A DNA stretch of 44,766 nt from Micromonospora trifolii. Lineage in GTDB: Bacteria > Actinomycetota > Actinomycetes > Mycobacteriales > Micromonosporaceae. The DNA is taken from the NCBI RefSeq assembly GCF_022229005.1, contig NZ_JAKKFD010000048.1, positions 1 through 44,766 on the forward strand, given 5' to 3'. The position numbers were made by a program, and so were the translations under genes. Shown here piece after piece: positions 17,900-26,104 of the stretch (position 1 is the first letter of the stretch; each line of letters starts with the position of its first letter). Below the pieces are notes generated by a model. That model searched no databases. It worked only from the letters and a program-made list of their open reading frames with translations, and was not told the origin of the DNA.

Positions 17900-18429
17900 A
17901 CCTTTTTCGCCAGCGCGGCCAGGTCACCGGTCAGCTTCTCCACCGCCGAGCGCTCACTGCCACGTGCCGCGGTCCAGCTCACGGTGGCGAGCCGTCCGTC
18001 GCCGGCCAGCCAGCCCACCTCGGCGACCGGTCCGCGCCCGCTCGCCGCGGCGGTGGTCCGCTTGTACGCCTGCTGACCCAACCCGGTGACCTTCGCCGCC
18101 TTGTCCGGCACCACGTCCGCGCCGAAGGTGGTCTTGTCGATCGTGGTCTCGGTCACGCTGAGTGTCAGCTCCGGCAGGGTGGCACCCGCGGTCCGGACCA
18201 CACAGGTGTGGGTGTCGCCCTGTTCGCTGGCCGCCGCCACGTCGAAGCGGACCTTCACCGCCTGCTCGATCACAGTGAAGTCCAGCAGCCGGCAGGCGCC
18301 GCCCGAGGAGGCCGCCACCACATCCACAGCGATCGGGACCGGCGGCGGCACCGCCACCGGCTCCGCCTCGTGGGAGCAGCCGCTCACCAGCAACCCGGCC
18401 AGCCCGGCGACCACGATCCGCCCGCGCAC
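17881..18429 (-). CDS. Putative secreted lipoprotein, unknown function
   Basis: This 182-residue protein starts with a short basic segment and a hydrophobic stretch ending LLVSGC, a lipobox, so the mature protein would be lipid-anchored outside the membrane. The mature part has two Cys (in GACRLL and HTCVV) that could form a disulfide. The spacing resembles actinobacterial DUF3558-type lipoproteins, but I cannot confirm that family. GTG 18429 is chosen because AGAGGG is 8 nt upstream and it puts the signal peptide at the N-terminus. Confidence 0.75.
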   Translation of the reverse strand: MRGRIVVAGLAGLLVSGCSHEAEPVAVPPPVPIAVDVVAASSGGACRLLDFTVIEQAVKVRFDVAAASEQGDTHTCVVRTAGATLPELTLSVTETTIDKTTFGADVVPDKAAKVTGLGQQAYKRTTAAASGRGPVAEVGWLAGDGRLATVSWTAARGSERSAVEKLTGDLAALAKKVDTRAL

Positions 18430-18528
18430 ATTCCACCCTCTCGCCGACCGACGGCGGAAGGCGCCCGCCAGATGTCCGTCGGACACCGTACGGGGTGTCG
18501 GTGTCGCGCGGAACCCCTCGTCCTACGC

Positions 18529-18783
18529 CTATTCCGAGGGTGGATCGTCCACGTACGGACAGTGCCGGCAGCCGCGCCCGCAGCACGTGCCGCGGCGGGC
18601 CAGAAACGCGGCGCTGAGCACGAAGAGCCCGCTCGCCGGGTCGAGGTAACCGGCCTCGTCGGCGGCCAACGCGGCGGTGTGCGCGGCGAGGATCCGGGCC
18701 CGGTCGGGGTGGTCGGACGGCAGCCGCGACGGGTGCGGCTCGGTGAGCGGCCGGTCGGCCAGGGGTCGTCGCTCTCCGGTCAC
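18529..18783 (-). CDS. DUF5522 small Cys-rich protein
   Basis: This 84-residue protein ends in a compact CCGRGCRHCPY cluster, the signature of DUF5522. The four Cys and one His probably bind zinc or an iron-sulfur cluster. The N-terminal half has an HPDRARILAAHTAAL helix. The function is unknown. The start is GTG at 18783. Confidence 0.82.
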   Translation of the reverse strand: MTGERRPLADRPLTEPHPSRLPSDHPDRARILAAHTAALAADEAGYLDPASGLFVLSAAFLARRGTCCGRGCRHCPYVDDPPSE

Positions 18784-18931
18784 CGCAGCAGTCTAGGGAT
18801 CACTCGTTGTCGGCCTCCCGCTGCCTTGATACCCGACATGCCCCCGCAGGCGTCGCGGTGAGTCGTCGTTTCGTCGTACGGTCCGACGACGATCGGGTTC
18901 AACACCCGTGGACGCATACCGAGGAGACGTG

Positions 18932-19495
18932 ATGCGGAAGATTGTTGTGCAGATGAGTCTGTCGCTGGACGGGTTCTTCGAGGGCCCGGGCGGCGACATC
19001 GGCTGGCACCAGGTCGACGAGGAGTTGCACCAGCACTTCAACGACGTGATCGCCCCGATGGGCGGGTTCCTCAGCGGCCGGGTCAGCCACGAGCTGATGG
19101 CCGCCTACTGGCCGACCGCCGATCAGGACCCGGCCGCCAGCGGCCCGGAGCGCGAGTTCGCCCAGATCTGGCGGGACATGCCGAAGATCGTCTACTCGCG
19201 CACCCTCGACCACGCCGATTGGAACGCCACTGTCGTGCGCGACGTCGACGTCGAGCAGGTCCGCAAGCTCACCGCAGAACCAGGCGGCGACCTGGCGCTC
19301 GGCGGGGCCGACCTGGCCGCGACGTTCGCCCGGCACGACCTGATCGACGAGTATCGAATCTACGTCCACCCGGTGCTGGTCGGTCGGGGCCGTCGGCTCT
19401 TCCCCGACGCCGAGACTCCGACCGGTCTGCGGCTGGTGGAGAGCCGGGTCTTCGGCAACGGCGTGGTCCTGCTCCGCCACGAGCGGGCGCGCTGA
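18932..19495 (+). CDS. Dihydrofolate-reductase-family (RibD C-terminal) protein
   Basis: This 187-residue protein has the RibD_C/DHFR fold: VVQMSLSLDGFFEGPGGDIGWH at the N-terminus, GGFLSGRVSHELMAAYW, GADLAATFARHDLIDEY and HPVLVGRGRRLF at the C-terminus. The family includes NADPH-dependent reductases of unknown substrate, and it is not the housekeeping DHFR. ATG 18932 is chosen because GAGGAG lies 6 nt upstream; the open frame begins 24 bp earlier at a GTG without a ribosome site. It precedes the MerR gene. Confidence 0.85.
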   Translation: MRKIVVQMSLSLDGFFEGPGGDIGWHQVDEELHQHFNDVIAPMGGFLSGRVSHELMAAYWPTADQDPAASGPEREFAQIWRDMPKIVYSRTLDHADWNATVVRDVDVEQVRKLTAEPGGDLALGGADLAATFARHDLIDEYRIYVHPVLVGRGRRLFPDAETPTGLRLVESRVFGNGVVLLRHERAR

Positions 19496-19512
19496 CCGGT
19501 GAGCGCGGCGGC

Positions 19513-19543
19513 TTGAGTCTCCACCGGGGGGAGACGCGAGGGT
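19513..19543 (+). promoter_or_regulatory. MerR-type promoter and operator with a long spacer
   Basis: TTGAGT (19513-19518) and GAGGGT (19538-19543) are 19 bp apart, the over-long spacing that MerR regulators correct by twisting DNA. GTCTCC (19517-19522) and GGAGAC (19530-19535) form the dyad between them. It lies just before the merR gene, so autoregulation is likely. Confidence 0.7.
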
Positions 19544-19549
19544 GGGGGC

Positions 19550-20491
19550 ATGAGCGGGGAGACGTTTCACACTATCGGCGACCTGGCCCGACGGACCGGC
19601 CTGAGCGTCAAGACCATCCGGTACTACGCCGACAGCGGGGTCGTGCCGCCGACGGACCGGAGCCCGGCCGGTTACCGGCGGTACGGCACGGCGGCCGTGG
19701 CCCGGTTGGAGCTGGTCCGGACGCTGCGTGACCTGGGCCTGGACCTGGCCACCATCCGGCGGGTGGTGGACCACGAGGTGCCCCTGCACGAGGTGGCGGC
19801 TGCGCACGCCGAGGCGTTGGCAGTGCAGATCCGGGTGCTGCGGCTGCGTCAGGCGGTGCTCACCGTCGCGGGGAGGCGCGGGTCGGGCCCCGCCGAGGTG
19901 GACGAGCTGCACCGGCTGGCCCAGCTCACCACCCGCGAACGCGGGCAGCTGGTGACCGACTTCCTGGACAGCGTCTTCGCCGGCCTCGGCGACCAGCCCG
20001 CGTACCCGGGGGTGATCGTCTCGATGACACCGGAGCTTCCCGACGACCCCAGCACCGAGCAGGTCGAGGCATGGCTGGAGCTGGCCGAGTTGTGCCGGGA
20101 CCCGGAGTTCCGGGCCCGGATGCGGCGGCTGACGCGGCAGCACGCCGCCGACCACGACGTCCCGGGCCTGCCCCGCCCGGACGCCGTCGCGGTGGTCCGG
20201 GACGCGGTGGCCCCCGCCCTCGCCGCCGGTCTCGATCCGACCAGCCCGGACGCCGATCCGCTGGTCGCGGCCGTCACCAGCCGGTACGCGAACCTGCACG
20301 CTCACTCCGACGAGGCCGACCTGCGTCGGCGGTTGCTCGACCGACTGGTTCTGGCCAACGACCCCCGCCGGGACCGCTACCTCGACCTGTTGGCGGTGGT
20401 CAACGGCTGGTCGACCGGCGATGCGACGGCGCCCGCGGTGGACTGGTTCATCCGGGCTCTGCGCCACCGGATGCCCGAGCCGGCTCGTTGA
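19550..20491 (+). CDS. MerR-family transcriptional regulator with large effector domain
   Basis: This 313-residue protein has an N-terminal MerR winged helix-turn-helix (TIGDLARRTGLSVKTIRYYADSG...PAGYRRYG) and an all-helical region. A long C-terminal part of about 200 residues follows, far larger than metal-sensing MerR proteins. No Cys metal site is visible, so a small organic ligand is likelier. The promoter just upstream has the 19-bp spacing and a central dyad. Its target may be its own promoter and perhaps the adjacent reductase gene. Confidence 0.88.
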   Translation: MSGETFHTIGDLARRTGLSVKTIRYYADSGVVPPTDRSPAGYRRYGTAAVARLELVRTLRDLGLDLATIRRVVDHEVPLHEVAAAHAEALAVQIRVLRLRQAVLTVAGRRGSGPAEVDELHRLAQLTTRERGQLVTDFLDSVFAGLGDQPAYPGVIVSMTPELPDDPSTEQVEAWLELAELCRDPEFRARMRRLTRQHAADHDVPGLPRPDAVAVVRDAVAPALAAGLDPTSPDADPLVAAVTSRYANLHAHSDEADLRRRLLDRLVLANDPRRDRYLDLLAVVNGWSTGDATAPAVDWFIRALRHRMPEPAR

Positions 20492-20523
20492 GCTGACCGT
20501 GTCGCATCAGCGGCCTGGTGACG

Positions 20524-21459
20524 TCAGCCGAACCAGATCAGCGCCTGGCCGTGGCCTCTGGCCCAGGCCAGCGGCTTTCCGTCGAGCGCGAGGACGTTGT
20601 GCAGGGCGTCGCTCGGCGGGTCGGGCAGCCCGTCGTGCCGGAGCACCTCCGGCGCCTCGTTCGCCACCCAGTGCCCCGGCAGCTCCCCGACCAGCCGGAC
20701 GAACGCGTCGCGGCGCGGCGGCGGCACCTGATAGAGCACTGACGTGTGGAAGACCACCAGCGTCGCGTCGGTCGGCGCCCGCGCGGCCAGCGCCGGCAGG
20801 TCGTCCACCAGGTCGCCACGGACCAGCAGCGGCGGGTCGGCTGCGGCGACCGCCGCCGCGGCGCGCAGCCGGGCCTGCCGGTGGGCGTGCTCCGGCCAGA
20901 TCAACGCGTCCAACCAGGACACGTCGTCGGGATCGGTCACGTCGAGCGGGTTGAGGTCCAGGCCGGCCCGCCACACCACCTGGGGTACGCGCGCCGGCGG
21001 CACCAGACCGTTGGCCGCGCAGTCGAGGACCAGCTCACCGACGCCGACCTGATGGTCGCCGTAGCGGTACGCGTACCGGTCGGGGTAGAGGCAGAGCCCG
21101 GCCGACGCGCCGACCTCCAACAGGGCCAGGGGCTGCGGCAGCGCGGCGAGCACCGGCAACAGGACAGCGCACCGGCCCGCCTCGTTCGTCTGGGTGGCCC
21201 GGGCCCGCATCTGCGTCTCGATGGCCGGCCAGTGCGTCACCACGTACTCGTGGAACGCGGCCGGGTCGTCGACCGGGCCACCGAGCCAGCGGACGACACC
21301 GAACAGCAGATTCGGCTGCCGCTTGGCCGGCGGAAGCCCGTCGAGCAGGGTGAGCAGGTCGTCGTCGCGGGCGACGGCCTGCGACAGGCGCTCATACGTC
21401 GCCGACACCCCGCGCGCCTCGTGGCTGCCGAACCTGGCGTACGCCTCAGCGGTCGTCAT
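20524..21459 (-). CDS. DUF2332 domain protein
   Basis: This 311-residue protein matches DUF2332: YARFGSHEARGVSATYERL near the start, LLEVGASAGLCLYPDRYAYRYG at the centre, and VVFHTSVLYQVP followed by a WVANEAPE motif. The central LLEVGASAGL resembles a methyltransferase glycine loop, so SAM binding is possible though unproven. ATG 21459 starts the conserved part. It is convergent with merR and divergent from the FAD monooxygenase. The function is unknown. Confidence 0.8.
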   Translation of the reverse strand: MTTAEAYARFGSHEARGVSATYERLSQAVARDDDLLTLLDGLPPAKRQPNLLFGVVRWLGGPVDDPAAFHEYVVTHWPAIETQMRARATQTNEAGRCAVLLPVLAALPQPLALLEVGASAGLCLYPDRYAYRYGDHQVGVGELVLDCAANGLVPPARVPQVVWRAGLDLNPLDVTDPDDVSWLDALIWPEHAHRQARLRAAAAVAAADPPLLVRGDLVDDLPALAARAPTDATLVVFHTSVLYQVPPPRRDAFVRLVGELPGHWVANEAPEVLRHDGLPDPPSDALHNVLALDGKPLAWARGHGQALIWFG

Positions 21460-21605
21460 GCCCTCATCGTCGCAGCCCATTCCTCGGTAATTCAGCCCCC
21501 ATTTCCGTGCGCTGACTCACCCGCCTCGTAGAGTGCTGCGGCGGCCGGACCGTTGAGCAGCAGCTCAGCTGGGGTGCGGGCAGGGGCAACAGGGAGGAAC
21601 GTGTC

Positions 21606-22718
21606 GTGCGGGGTGACGGTGTCCGGGTACTGATCGTCGGCGGAGGTGTCGCCGGACTGGCGACGGTCGCTGCTTTGCGCGAGTGGGGCGCGACGGTCGA
21701 CGTGGTCGAGCGGGCGCCCGGGCCGGCCGACTCCGGCACCGGCATCTACCTCACCGGCAACGCGACCCGGATGCTCGACGTACTCGGTCTGCGGGAGCCG
21801 GTCGCCGACGTCGCCGTGGAGATCACCCGGCAGCGCAGCGCCAACCAGCGCGGGCGTCGCCTCTTCGACATCGACGTGGCCGCACTGTGGCGGGGCGTCG
21901 GGCCGTGCGTGTCGCTGCCCCGGGCACAGCTGCACCGCGCGATGCTCGCCGGTGTCGGCGACGCCCCGATCCGCTGGGGCCGCCAACCGGTCGCGCTCGC
22001 CGAGGAGGGCGACGTGGTCGCCGTCGAGTTCGACGACGGTGCCACCGAACGGTACGACCTGGTGCTCGGCGCGGACGGGGTGAACTCGACGGTCCGCCGG
22101 CTCGCCTTCGCCGGTCAGGCGGCCCGCGACCTCGGTCAGTACGCGTACCGGTGGGTCGCTCCCCGCGTCGACGACGAGCCGGTCTGGTCCGTGCAGTTGG
22201 GGCGCGGTCGGCAGTTCCTGACCATCCCGATCAGCACCGAGCAGACGTACTGCTACTACAACGACGGCCCGGCGACCGAGCGGCCCGGCTGGCGCGACGA
22301 GCTGGCCGAGACGTTCACCGAGCCGGTGGCCACCATGCTCAAGGCCCTGGACTACGACGACAGCACCCTGCACGCCGGGCCGAACCAGGAGGTCGTGCTC
22401 GACTCCTGGTTCCGGGGGCCGGTGCTGCTGATCGGCGACGCCGCCCACGCCACCTCACCGAACATGGCCCAGGGCGCGGCGATGGCCCTGGAGGACGCCG
22501 TCGTGCTCGCGTCGTCGTTGGCCAACGCCGATTCCGTCGCCGACGCGCTGCGTGGTTTCGAGGCGCGGCGCCGCCCGCGGACCGACTGGGTGCTCAGCCA
22601 GACCCACCGCCGGGACAAGGCCACCGGGCTCCCGCCCGCGCTGCGCGACCTGGTGATGCGCCGCCTCGGCGAGCAGATGTTCCGCTCGAACTACGGACCC
22701 CTGTTCGCCCAGCCCTGA
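21606..22718 (+). CDS. FAD-dependent monooxygenase (PHBH-type)
   Basis: This 370-residue flavoprotein has the FAD-binding VLIVGGGVAGLATVAAL at the N-terminus, the DG motif (LGADGVNSTVRRLAF), and the second FAD motif LIGDAAHATSPNMAQGAAMALEDA. It would hydroxylate an aromatic or polyketide-like substrate with NAD(P)H and O2. The substrate cannot be read from the sequence, and no pathway genes are adjacent. GTG 21606 is supported by GGGAGG about 8 nt upstream. Confidence 0.88.
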   Translation: MRGDGVRVLIVGGGVAGLATVAALREWGATVDVVERAPGPADSGTGIYLTGNATRMLDVLGLREPVADVAVEITRQRSANQRGRRLFDIDVAALWRGVGPCVSLPRAQLHRAMLAGVGDAPIRWGRQPVALAEEGDVVAVEFDDGATERYDLVLGADGVNSTVRRLAFAGQAARDLGQYAYRWVAPRVDDEPVWSVQLGRGRQFLTIPISTEQTYCYYNDGPATERPGWRDELAETFTEPVATMLKALDYDDSTLHAGPNQEVVLDSWFRGPVLLIGDAAHATSPNMAQGAAMALEDAVVLASSLANADSVADALRGFEARRRPRTDWVLSQTHRRDKATGLPPALRDLVMRRLGEQMFRSNYGPLFAQP

Positions 22719-22768
22719 CCGGTCCGACGTGACCGGCCCGGCCAGTGCTGGGGCATGCCCGCCACCGC

Positions 22769-23734
22769 TCAGGGCAGCTGGCCCGGCCGGTCCACGATTG
22801 CGATGCGGAGTAGCGCGACAGCCATGTCCAGGGACTCCTTGCCGTTGCGCACCACCGAATTGCGGGTGCCAAGGTAGACGTGGGAGTCCCGATCGAAGAT
22901 GAGATCCACGTTACCGCCGATCACCCCGGGCATCCGGATCGCTACCCCGTGCCGGCCAGCCGCGTCCACCACGTCGCCCGATATGACCACCGCTCCGGGC
23001 TCCCGTGCCAGCACCTCGAACAGCGCCGCGAGCGCGCGGGGCGGTACGTAGCCGCTGCGGACCATCGACCGCGCGGTGGTGTACACCATGCTCTCGTCCC
23101 CGTAGACGGCCTCCTCGTCGGCCCCTTCGGGAAGGTGCAGGTCGACAGGGTTCTTCCGAAGGTATCGAAGCAGCTCGTCCGGATCGGTGGGCAGGTCGCC
23201 GTGGTACGCCGGCGGCTGGAACGCATCGAGCTTCTTCGTGGGGTCGGCAGCATCGCCCATCCGGAGCTCCCTCAGCTCACCCCACCCGTTCGGATCGTTC
23301 TCCGGTCGGTAGCGTCCCTGCGCGTACGCGACTCCGCCGGCCGACTGCCACAGTTGGCTCCGTGTGGTCTGGTAGGGACCGCTGTCCGGCAGGTCCCGGA
23401 TCGTCACCAGGTATTCCGTGAAGACGTACTGATCGGGTCGGGCGGTGAGCTCCGGCTGTTGCCGGGCCGCGTCGGCGGCCAGATGGAAGATCTCCGACGC
23501 GCTGGCCGTCGGCGGCGGCTGATCGCCCAGCCTCATCGTCTGAACCGCCAGCGCGCCGGCGGTCAGCGTGACCGCCAACCCGAACGCTCCGGCGAGGCGC
23601 CAACCGCGCAGGAACCGGGTACGGCGTCCGGCGGGACGGGCCGCCGCCATCTCGGCCCGGTGGGCGACGTGTGCGGTCAGATCCCTGAGGAGCTGCTCCT
23701 CGAAACCCTGCGGCGACCGTTCGGTCTCGTTCAT
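22769..23734 (-). CDS. CU044_5270-family membrane protein, sigma-factor partner
   Basis: This 321-residue protein has a cytoplasmic N-terminus of about 45 residues and one transmembrane helix near 47-67 (LAGAFGLAVTLTAGALAVQTM). A large extracytoplasmic part has the FTEYLVTIRDLP strand pattern of the CU044_5270 family. Members are encoded beside ECF sigma factors and probably act as anti-sigma or signal-sensing partners. ATG 23734 follows GGAG and lies 16 bp from the end of the sigma gene, so the two are one operon. Confidence 0.85.
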   Translation of the reverse strand: MNETERSPQGFEEQLLRDLTAHVAHRAEMAAARPAGRRTRFLRGWRLAGAFGLAVTLTAGALAVQTMRLGDQPPPTASASEIFHLAADAARQQPELTARPDQYVFTEYLVTIRDLPDSGPYQTTRSQLWQSAGGVAYAQGRYRPENDPNGWGELRELRMGDAADPTKKLDAFQPPAYHGDLPTDPDELLRYLRKNPVDLHLPEGADEEAVYGDESMVYTTARSMVRSGYVPPRALAALFEVLAREPGAVVISGDVVDAAGRHGVAIRMPGVIGGNVDLIFDRDSHVYLGTRNSVVRNGKESLDMAVALLRIAIVDRPGQLP

Positions 23735-23750
23735 CGTCATCTCCGTCTCA

Positions 23751-24320
23751 TCAGGCGAGGGTGGTGACCGGGCGGGCGAGCACGGCGCGGACGACGCGGC
23801 GGGCACGATGCAGGCGGACCCGAGCGGCGACCGGCGACACCCCCAGCACGGTCGCGGCCTCCGCGACGGTGAGGCCGTCAACGGCGACGAGTTCGACAAG
23901 CGTTCGGGTGCCCTCGGGCAGCTCGCTCAGCGCCCGATGGGTGCGACGGGCCACCGACTCGGCGTCGATCCGCTCCTCGATGCGGGCGATGTCATCGGGG
24001 CCCAGGTCCCGCCGTCCGGCCATTCGGCCGGTCACCCTCAGCCGTTGGGCAGCCCGACGCCGCTCGTCGCCGATGACGTTGCGGGCCACCCCGTACAGCC
24101 AGCCGATCTGGCTACCCCGGTCCGGCCGGTAGCCGGCCGCCGACTCGATCACCGCCAGGAACACATCGGCGGTGAGGTCGGCGGCGAGGTGTGGATCGTC
24201 GACCCGCCGCGCCACGAACCGGCTTACCGCCTCCAGATGCCGCCGGTAGAAGACCTCGAAGGCCACCGGATCGGCTCCGATGCCGGAGATGTCGTCATCG
24301 GCTTGGCTCGGCTCATTCAC
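23751..24320 (-). CDS. ECF (group 4) sigma factor
   Basis: This 189-residue protein has sigma region 2 (FEVFYRRHLEAVSRFVARRV...DLTADVFLAVIESA, then GWLYGVARNVIGDERRR) and region 4 (LTVAEAATVLGVSPVAARVRLHRARRVVRAVL). Regions 1 and 3 are missing, as in ECF factors. GTG 24320 is supported by GGAGG 7 nt upstream. It is followed by the membrane partner gene, so the pair likely forms a membrane-signalled regulon. The target promoters are unknown. Confidence 0.9.
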   Translation of the reverse strand: MNEPSQADDDISGIGADPVAFEVFYRRHLEAVSRFVARRVDDPHLAADLTADVFLAVIESAAGYRPDRGSQIGWLYGVARNVIGDERRRAAQRLRVTGRMAGRRDLGPDDIARIEERIDAESVARRTHRALSELPEGTRTLVELVAVDGLTVAEAATVLGVSPVAARVRLHRARRVVRAVLARPVTTLA

Positions 24321-24475
24321 AGGCCGTCCTCCCTCGTAGCCCTCACACCCCTTCTTCGTACGGCAGAGCACGAGTGTTACCGAACCATTCGGACGGCGGG
24401 TGCGGATCCGCCCGGCGCTGACGGCGGCGCTGCTGGTCCAGTTGGGCAACCGCCCTGGTGATGCGGCATTATCGA

Positions 24476-24551
24476 GGCACCGGCGACTGGCGGCACGGGG
24501 ATGGTGCAACCATCGGGGAGCCTCTCGCGGGCGTCGACCGCCTGGGCGCCT
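24476..24551 (+). ncRNA. ZTP riboswitch (pfl motif) upstream of folD
   Basis: The conserved sequence blocks appear in the right order and spacing. They are GACTGGCGG (24485-24493), a GATGGT/ACCATC hairpin (24500-24514), GGGGAGC (24515-24521) and CCGCCTGGGC (24538-24547). The GGCGG of block 1 can pair with the CCGCC of the last block, giving the pseudoknot of the class. ZTP riboswitches sense the alarmone ZTP (from AICAR) and turn on folate and purine genes when 10-formyl-THF runs low. The ribosome site of folD begins about 8 nt downstream, so control of translation is likely here. Confidence 0.9.
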
Positions 24552-24567
24552 GCGTCGAGGGACCGTC

Positions 24568-25467
24568 ATGACCACGACCAGCCAATCCGCAGAACAGCAC
24601 GCCCCGTCGGGCCTGGCCCGACTCCTGCCGGGTGCACCCGTCGCCGAAGCCGTCCTGGCCGAGACCGCCGACGCCGCCGCCCGCCTCCGCAACCGCGGCA
24701 TCACACCGAGCCTCGCCACGATCCTCGTCGGCGACGACGACGCCAGCGCCGGTTACATCGCCATCAAGCAGCGTCAGGCCGCCGCGCTCGGGTTCGCCTC
24801 CCCGCACGTGCACCTGCCCGCCACCGCCACCCAGGCCGAGCTGCACCAGGCCATCGCCCGGTTCAACAGCGATCCGGCCGTACACGGGCTGCTCGTGCAG
24901 TACCCGGTGCCGGGGCATCTGGACTACGACGCGGCGTTGCAGACCATCGACCCGGACAAGGACGTCGACGGTATGCATCCGCTGAACATGGGGCGTCTCG
25001 CCGTCGGCCTGCCCGGCCCCCTGCCGTGCACCCCCGCCGGGATCGAAGCTCTCCTGGCGTACTACGAGATCCCCGTCGCCGGTCGTGAGGTCGTCATCCT
25101 CGGCCGCGGCGCCACCCTCGGCCGCCCCCTGGCCATGCTGCTCGCCCAGAAGCGCCCGACCGCCAACGCCGCCGTCACCGTCGTGCACACCGGGGTGCCC
25201 GACTGGGCCCGCTACACCCGCCGCGCCGACATCCTCGTCGCCGCCGCCGGCGTACCCCGGATCGTGCAGCCTGAGCACGTCAAGCCCGGCGCCGTCGTCA
25301 TCGGCGCCGGCGTCCGCTACGAAGGGCGGCGCCTCCTACCGGACGTGGACGAGGCGTGCGCCGAGGTCGCCGGCGCCATCACGCCCCGGGTCGGCGGGGT
25401 CGGTCCGACCACCGTCGCGATGCTGTTCCGCAACGCCGTGCGCGCCGCCGAGCGAGCGAGCCAGTAG
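24568..25467 (+). CDS. folD: Bifunctional methylene-THF dehydrogenase/cyclohydrolase
   Basis: This 299-residue protein converts 5,10-methylene-THF to 10-formyl-THF. It shows the catalytic-Lys segment (GYIAIKQRQAAALG), LVQYPVPGHL, PDKDVDGMHPLN, PCTPAGIEALL, and the cofactor-binding VILGRGATLGRP. The C-terminal TPRVGGVGPTTVAMLFRN matches the family. GAGGGA is 6 nt before the ATG. Expression should be under the ZTP riboswitch, which fits its role in supplying 10-formyl-THF for purine synthesis. Confidence 0.95.
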   Translation: MTTTSQSAEQHAPSGLARLLPGAPVAEAVLAETADAAARLRNRGITPSLATILVGDDDASAGYIAIKQRQAAALGFASPHVHLPATATQAELHQAIARFNSDPAVHGLLVQYPVPGHLDYDAALQTIDPDKDVDGMHPLNMGRLAVGLPGPLPCTPAGIEALLAYYEIPVAGREVVILGRGATLGRPLAMLLAQKRPTANAAVTVVHTGVPDWARYTRRADILVAAAGVPRIVQPEHVKPGAVVIGAGVRYEGRRLLPDVDEACAEVAGAITPRVGGVGPTTVAMLFRNAVRAAERASQ

Positions 25468-25490
25468 CCCGGTTCCGCCGTCATCGCCAA

Positions 25491-25550
25491 GATCACTTGA
25501 TGCTGGGTAGTCATTTCGGCTCGTCCACAACTACTCAGCATCAAGTGATC
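25491..25550. repeat. Palindromic hairpin element after folD
   Basis: Twenty-one-bp arms (25491-25511 and 25530-25550) with one G-U pair surround an 18-nt spacer. They open with GATCACTTGATGCTG. The right arm encodes the last residues of the minus-strand gene that ends at 25531. It marks the left border of the accessory island. Confidence 0.85.
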
Positions 25551-25713
25551 GAGGCGGCTTCCTGCGTTTGGAGATCTCCTCCATGTGCTGGAGCTGGTGC
25601 TGCCGGACCATCTCGTCCCAGACCTCCTGGTCGTAGTCCGGATCCGGCGGGATCCACTTGTGCGAGTTGTCGCTGTAGTGGAACCGCTCGTCTCCCCGCC
25701 GGATCAGACTCAC
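25531..25713 (-). CDS. Small acidic/basic protein, end of a four-gene mini-operon
   Basis: This 60-residue protein is soluble, with an aromatic-rich middle (FHYSDNSHKWIPPDPDYDQEV) and a helical Gln/His/Glu-rich end. No family is recognised. The GTG start overlaps the stop of the previous gene (GTGA), as in the whole cassette. The last codons lie inside the arm of the hairpin element, so the C-terminal residues are set by the repeat. Confidence 0.7.
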   Translation of the reverse strand: MSLIRRGDERFHYSDNSHKWIPPDPDYDQEVWDEMVRQHQLQHMEEISKRRKPPRSLDAE

Positions 25714-25928
25714 CGAACCCAGCCCAGGAAGCGCCGGTGCAGCAGCCCGGCGGGCACCCAGGTGAGATCCTCGGCCGCCCAGACCAGGTAGGACCCCATG
25801 TAGAGACCCAACGACCCAGGTGCACCCTCGAACTCGGCACGCAGCTCGGTGCGCCGGGTCCGGCAGGGCCAGGGCGCGGCGCAGCCACCGCAGGTCCACA
25901 CCGGAAGGACCGGGCCGTGGGTGGTCAC
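25710..25928 (-). CDS. Small Cys/Trp protein (WTCGGCAAPWPCRTRR motif)
   Basis: This 72-residue protein has a WTCGGCAAPWPC cluster near the N-terminus that looks like a metal site, then two helices including LYMGSYLVWAAEDLTWVPAGLLHRRFLGW. I have seen the pattern in small unnamed actinobacterial proteins, but no function is known. The GTG start has GGAAGG 6 nt upstream and overlaps the previous stop (GTGA). Confidence 0.75.
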   Translation of the reverse strand: MTTHGPVLPVWTCGGCAAPWPCRTRRTELRAEFEGAPGSLGLYMGSYLVWAAEDLTWVPAGLLHRRFLGWVR

Positions 25929-26104
25929 GACAGACCTTCCAGGAAGCGCCGGCTGGCCGACTGGGCGTGCCAGCGGGCCGCCCATTCCGCCTGATAGCAG
26001 GGGTACGGGGATAGTCGCGCCCACCACCAGCGACAGCCGGCGCAGAGGCCGTCGACGCCGGGCAGGTGCACGGACAAGATTCGTCCGACCTGATCCTCGG
26101 TCAC
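25925..26104 (-). CDS. Small Cys/Trp protein (GLCAGCRWWW motif)
   Basis: This 59-residue protein has GLCAGCRWWWARLSPYPC, three Cys that may bind zinc, then an amphipathic helix WHAQSASRRFLEGL. The GTG start at 26104 overlaps the stop of the upstream gene. A GGGGAGG about 8 nt upstream gives a good ribosome site. It is part of the coupled four-gene set; no function is known. Confidence 0.75.
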   Translation of the reverse strand: MTEDQVGRILSVHLPGVDGLCAGCRWWWARLSPYPCYQAEWAARWHAQSASRRFLEGLS

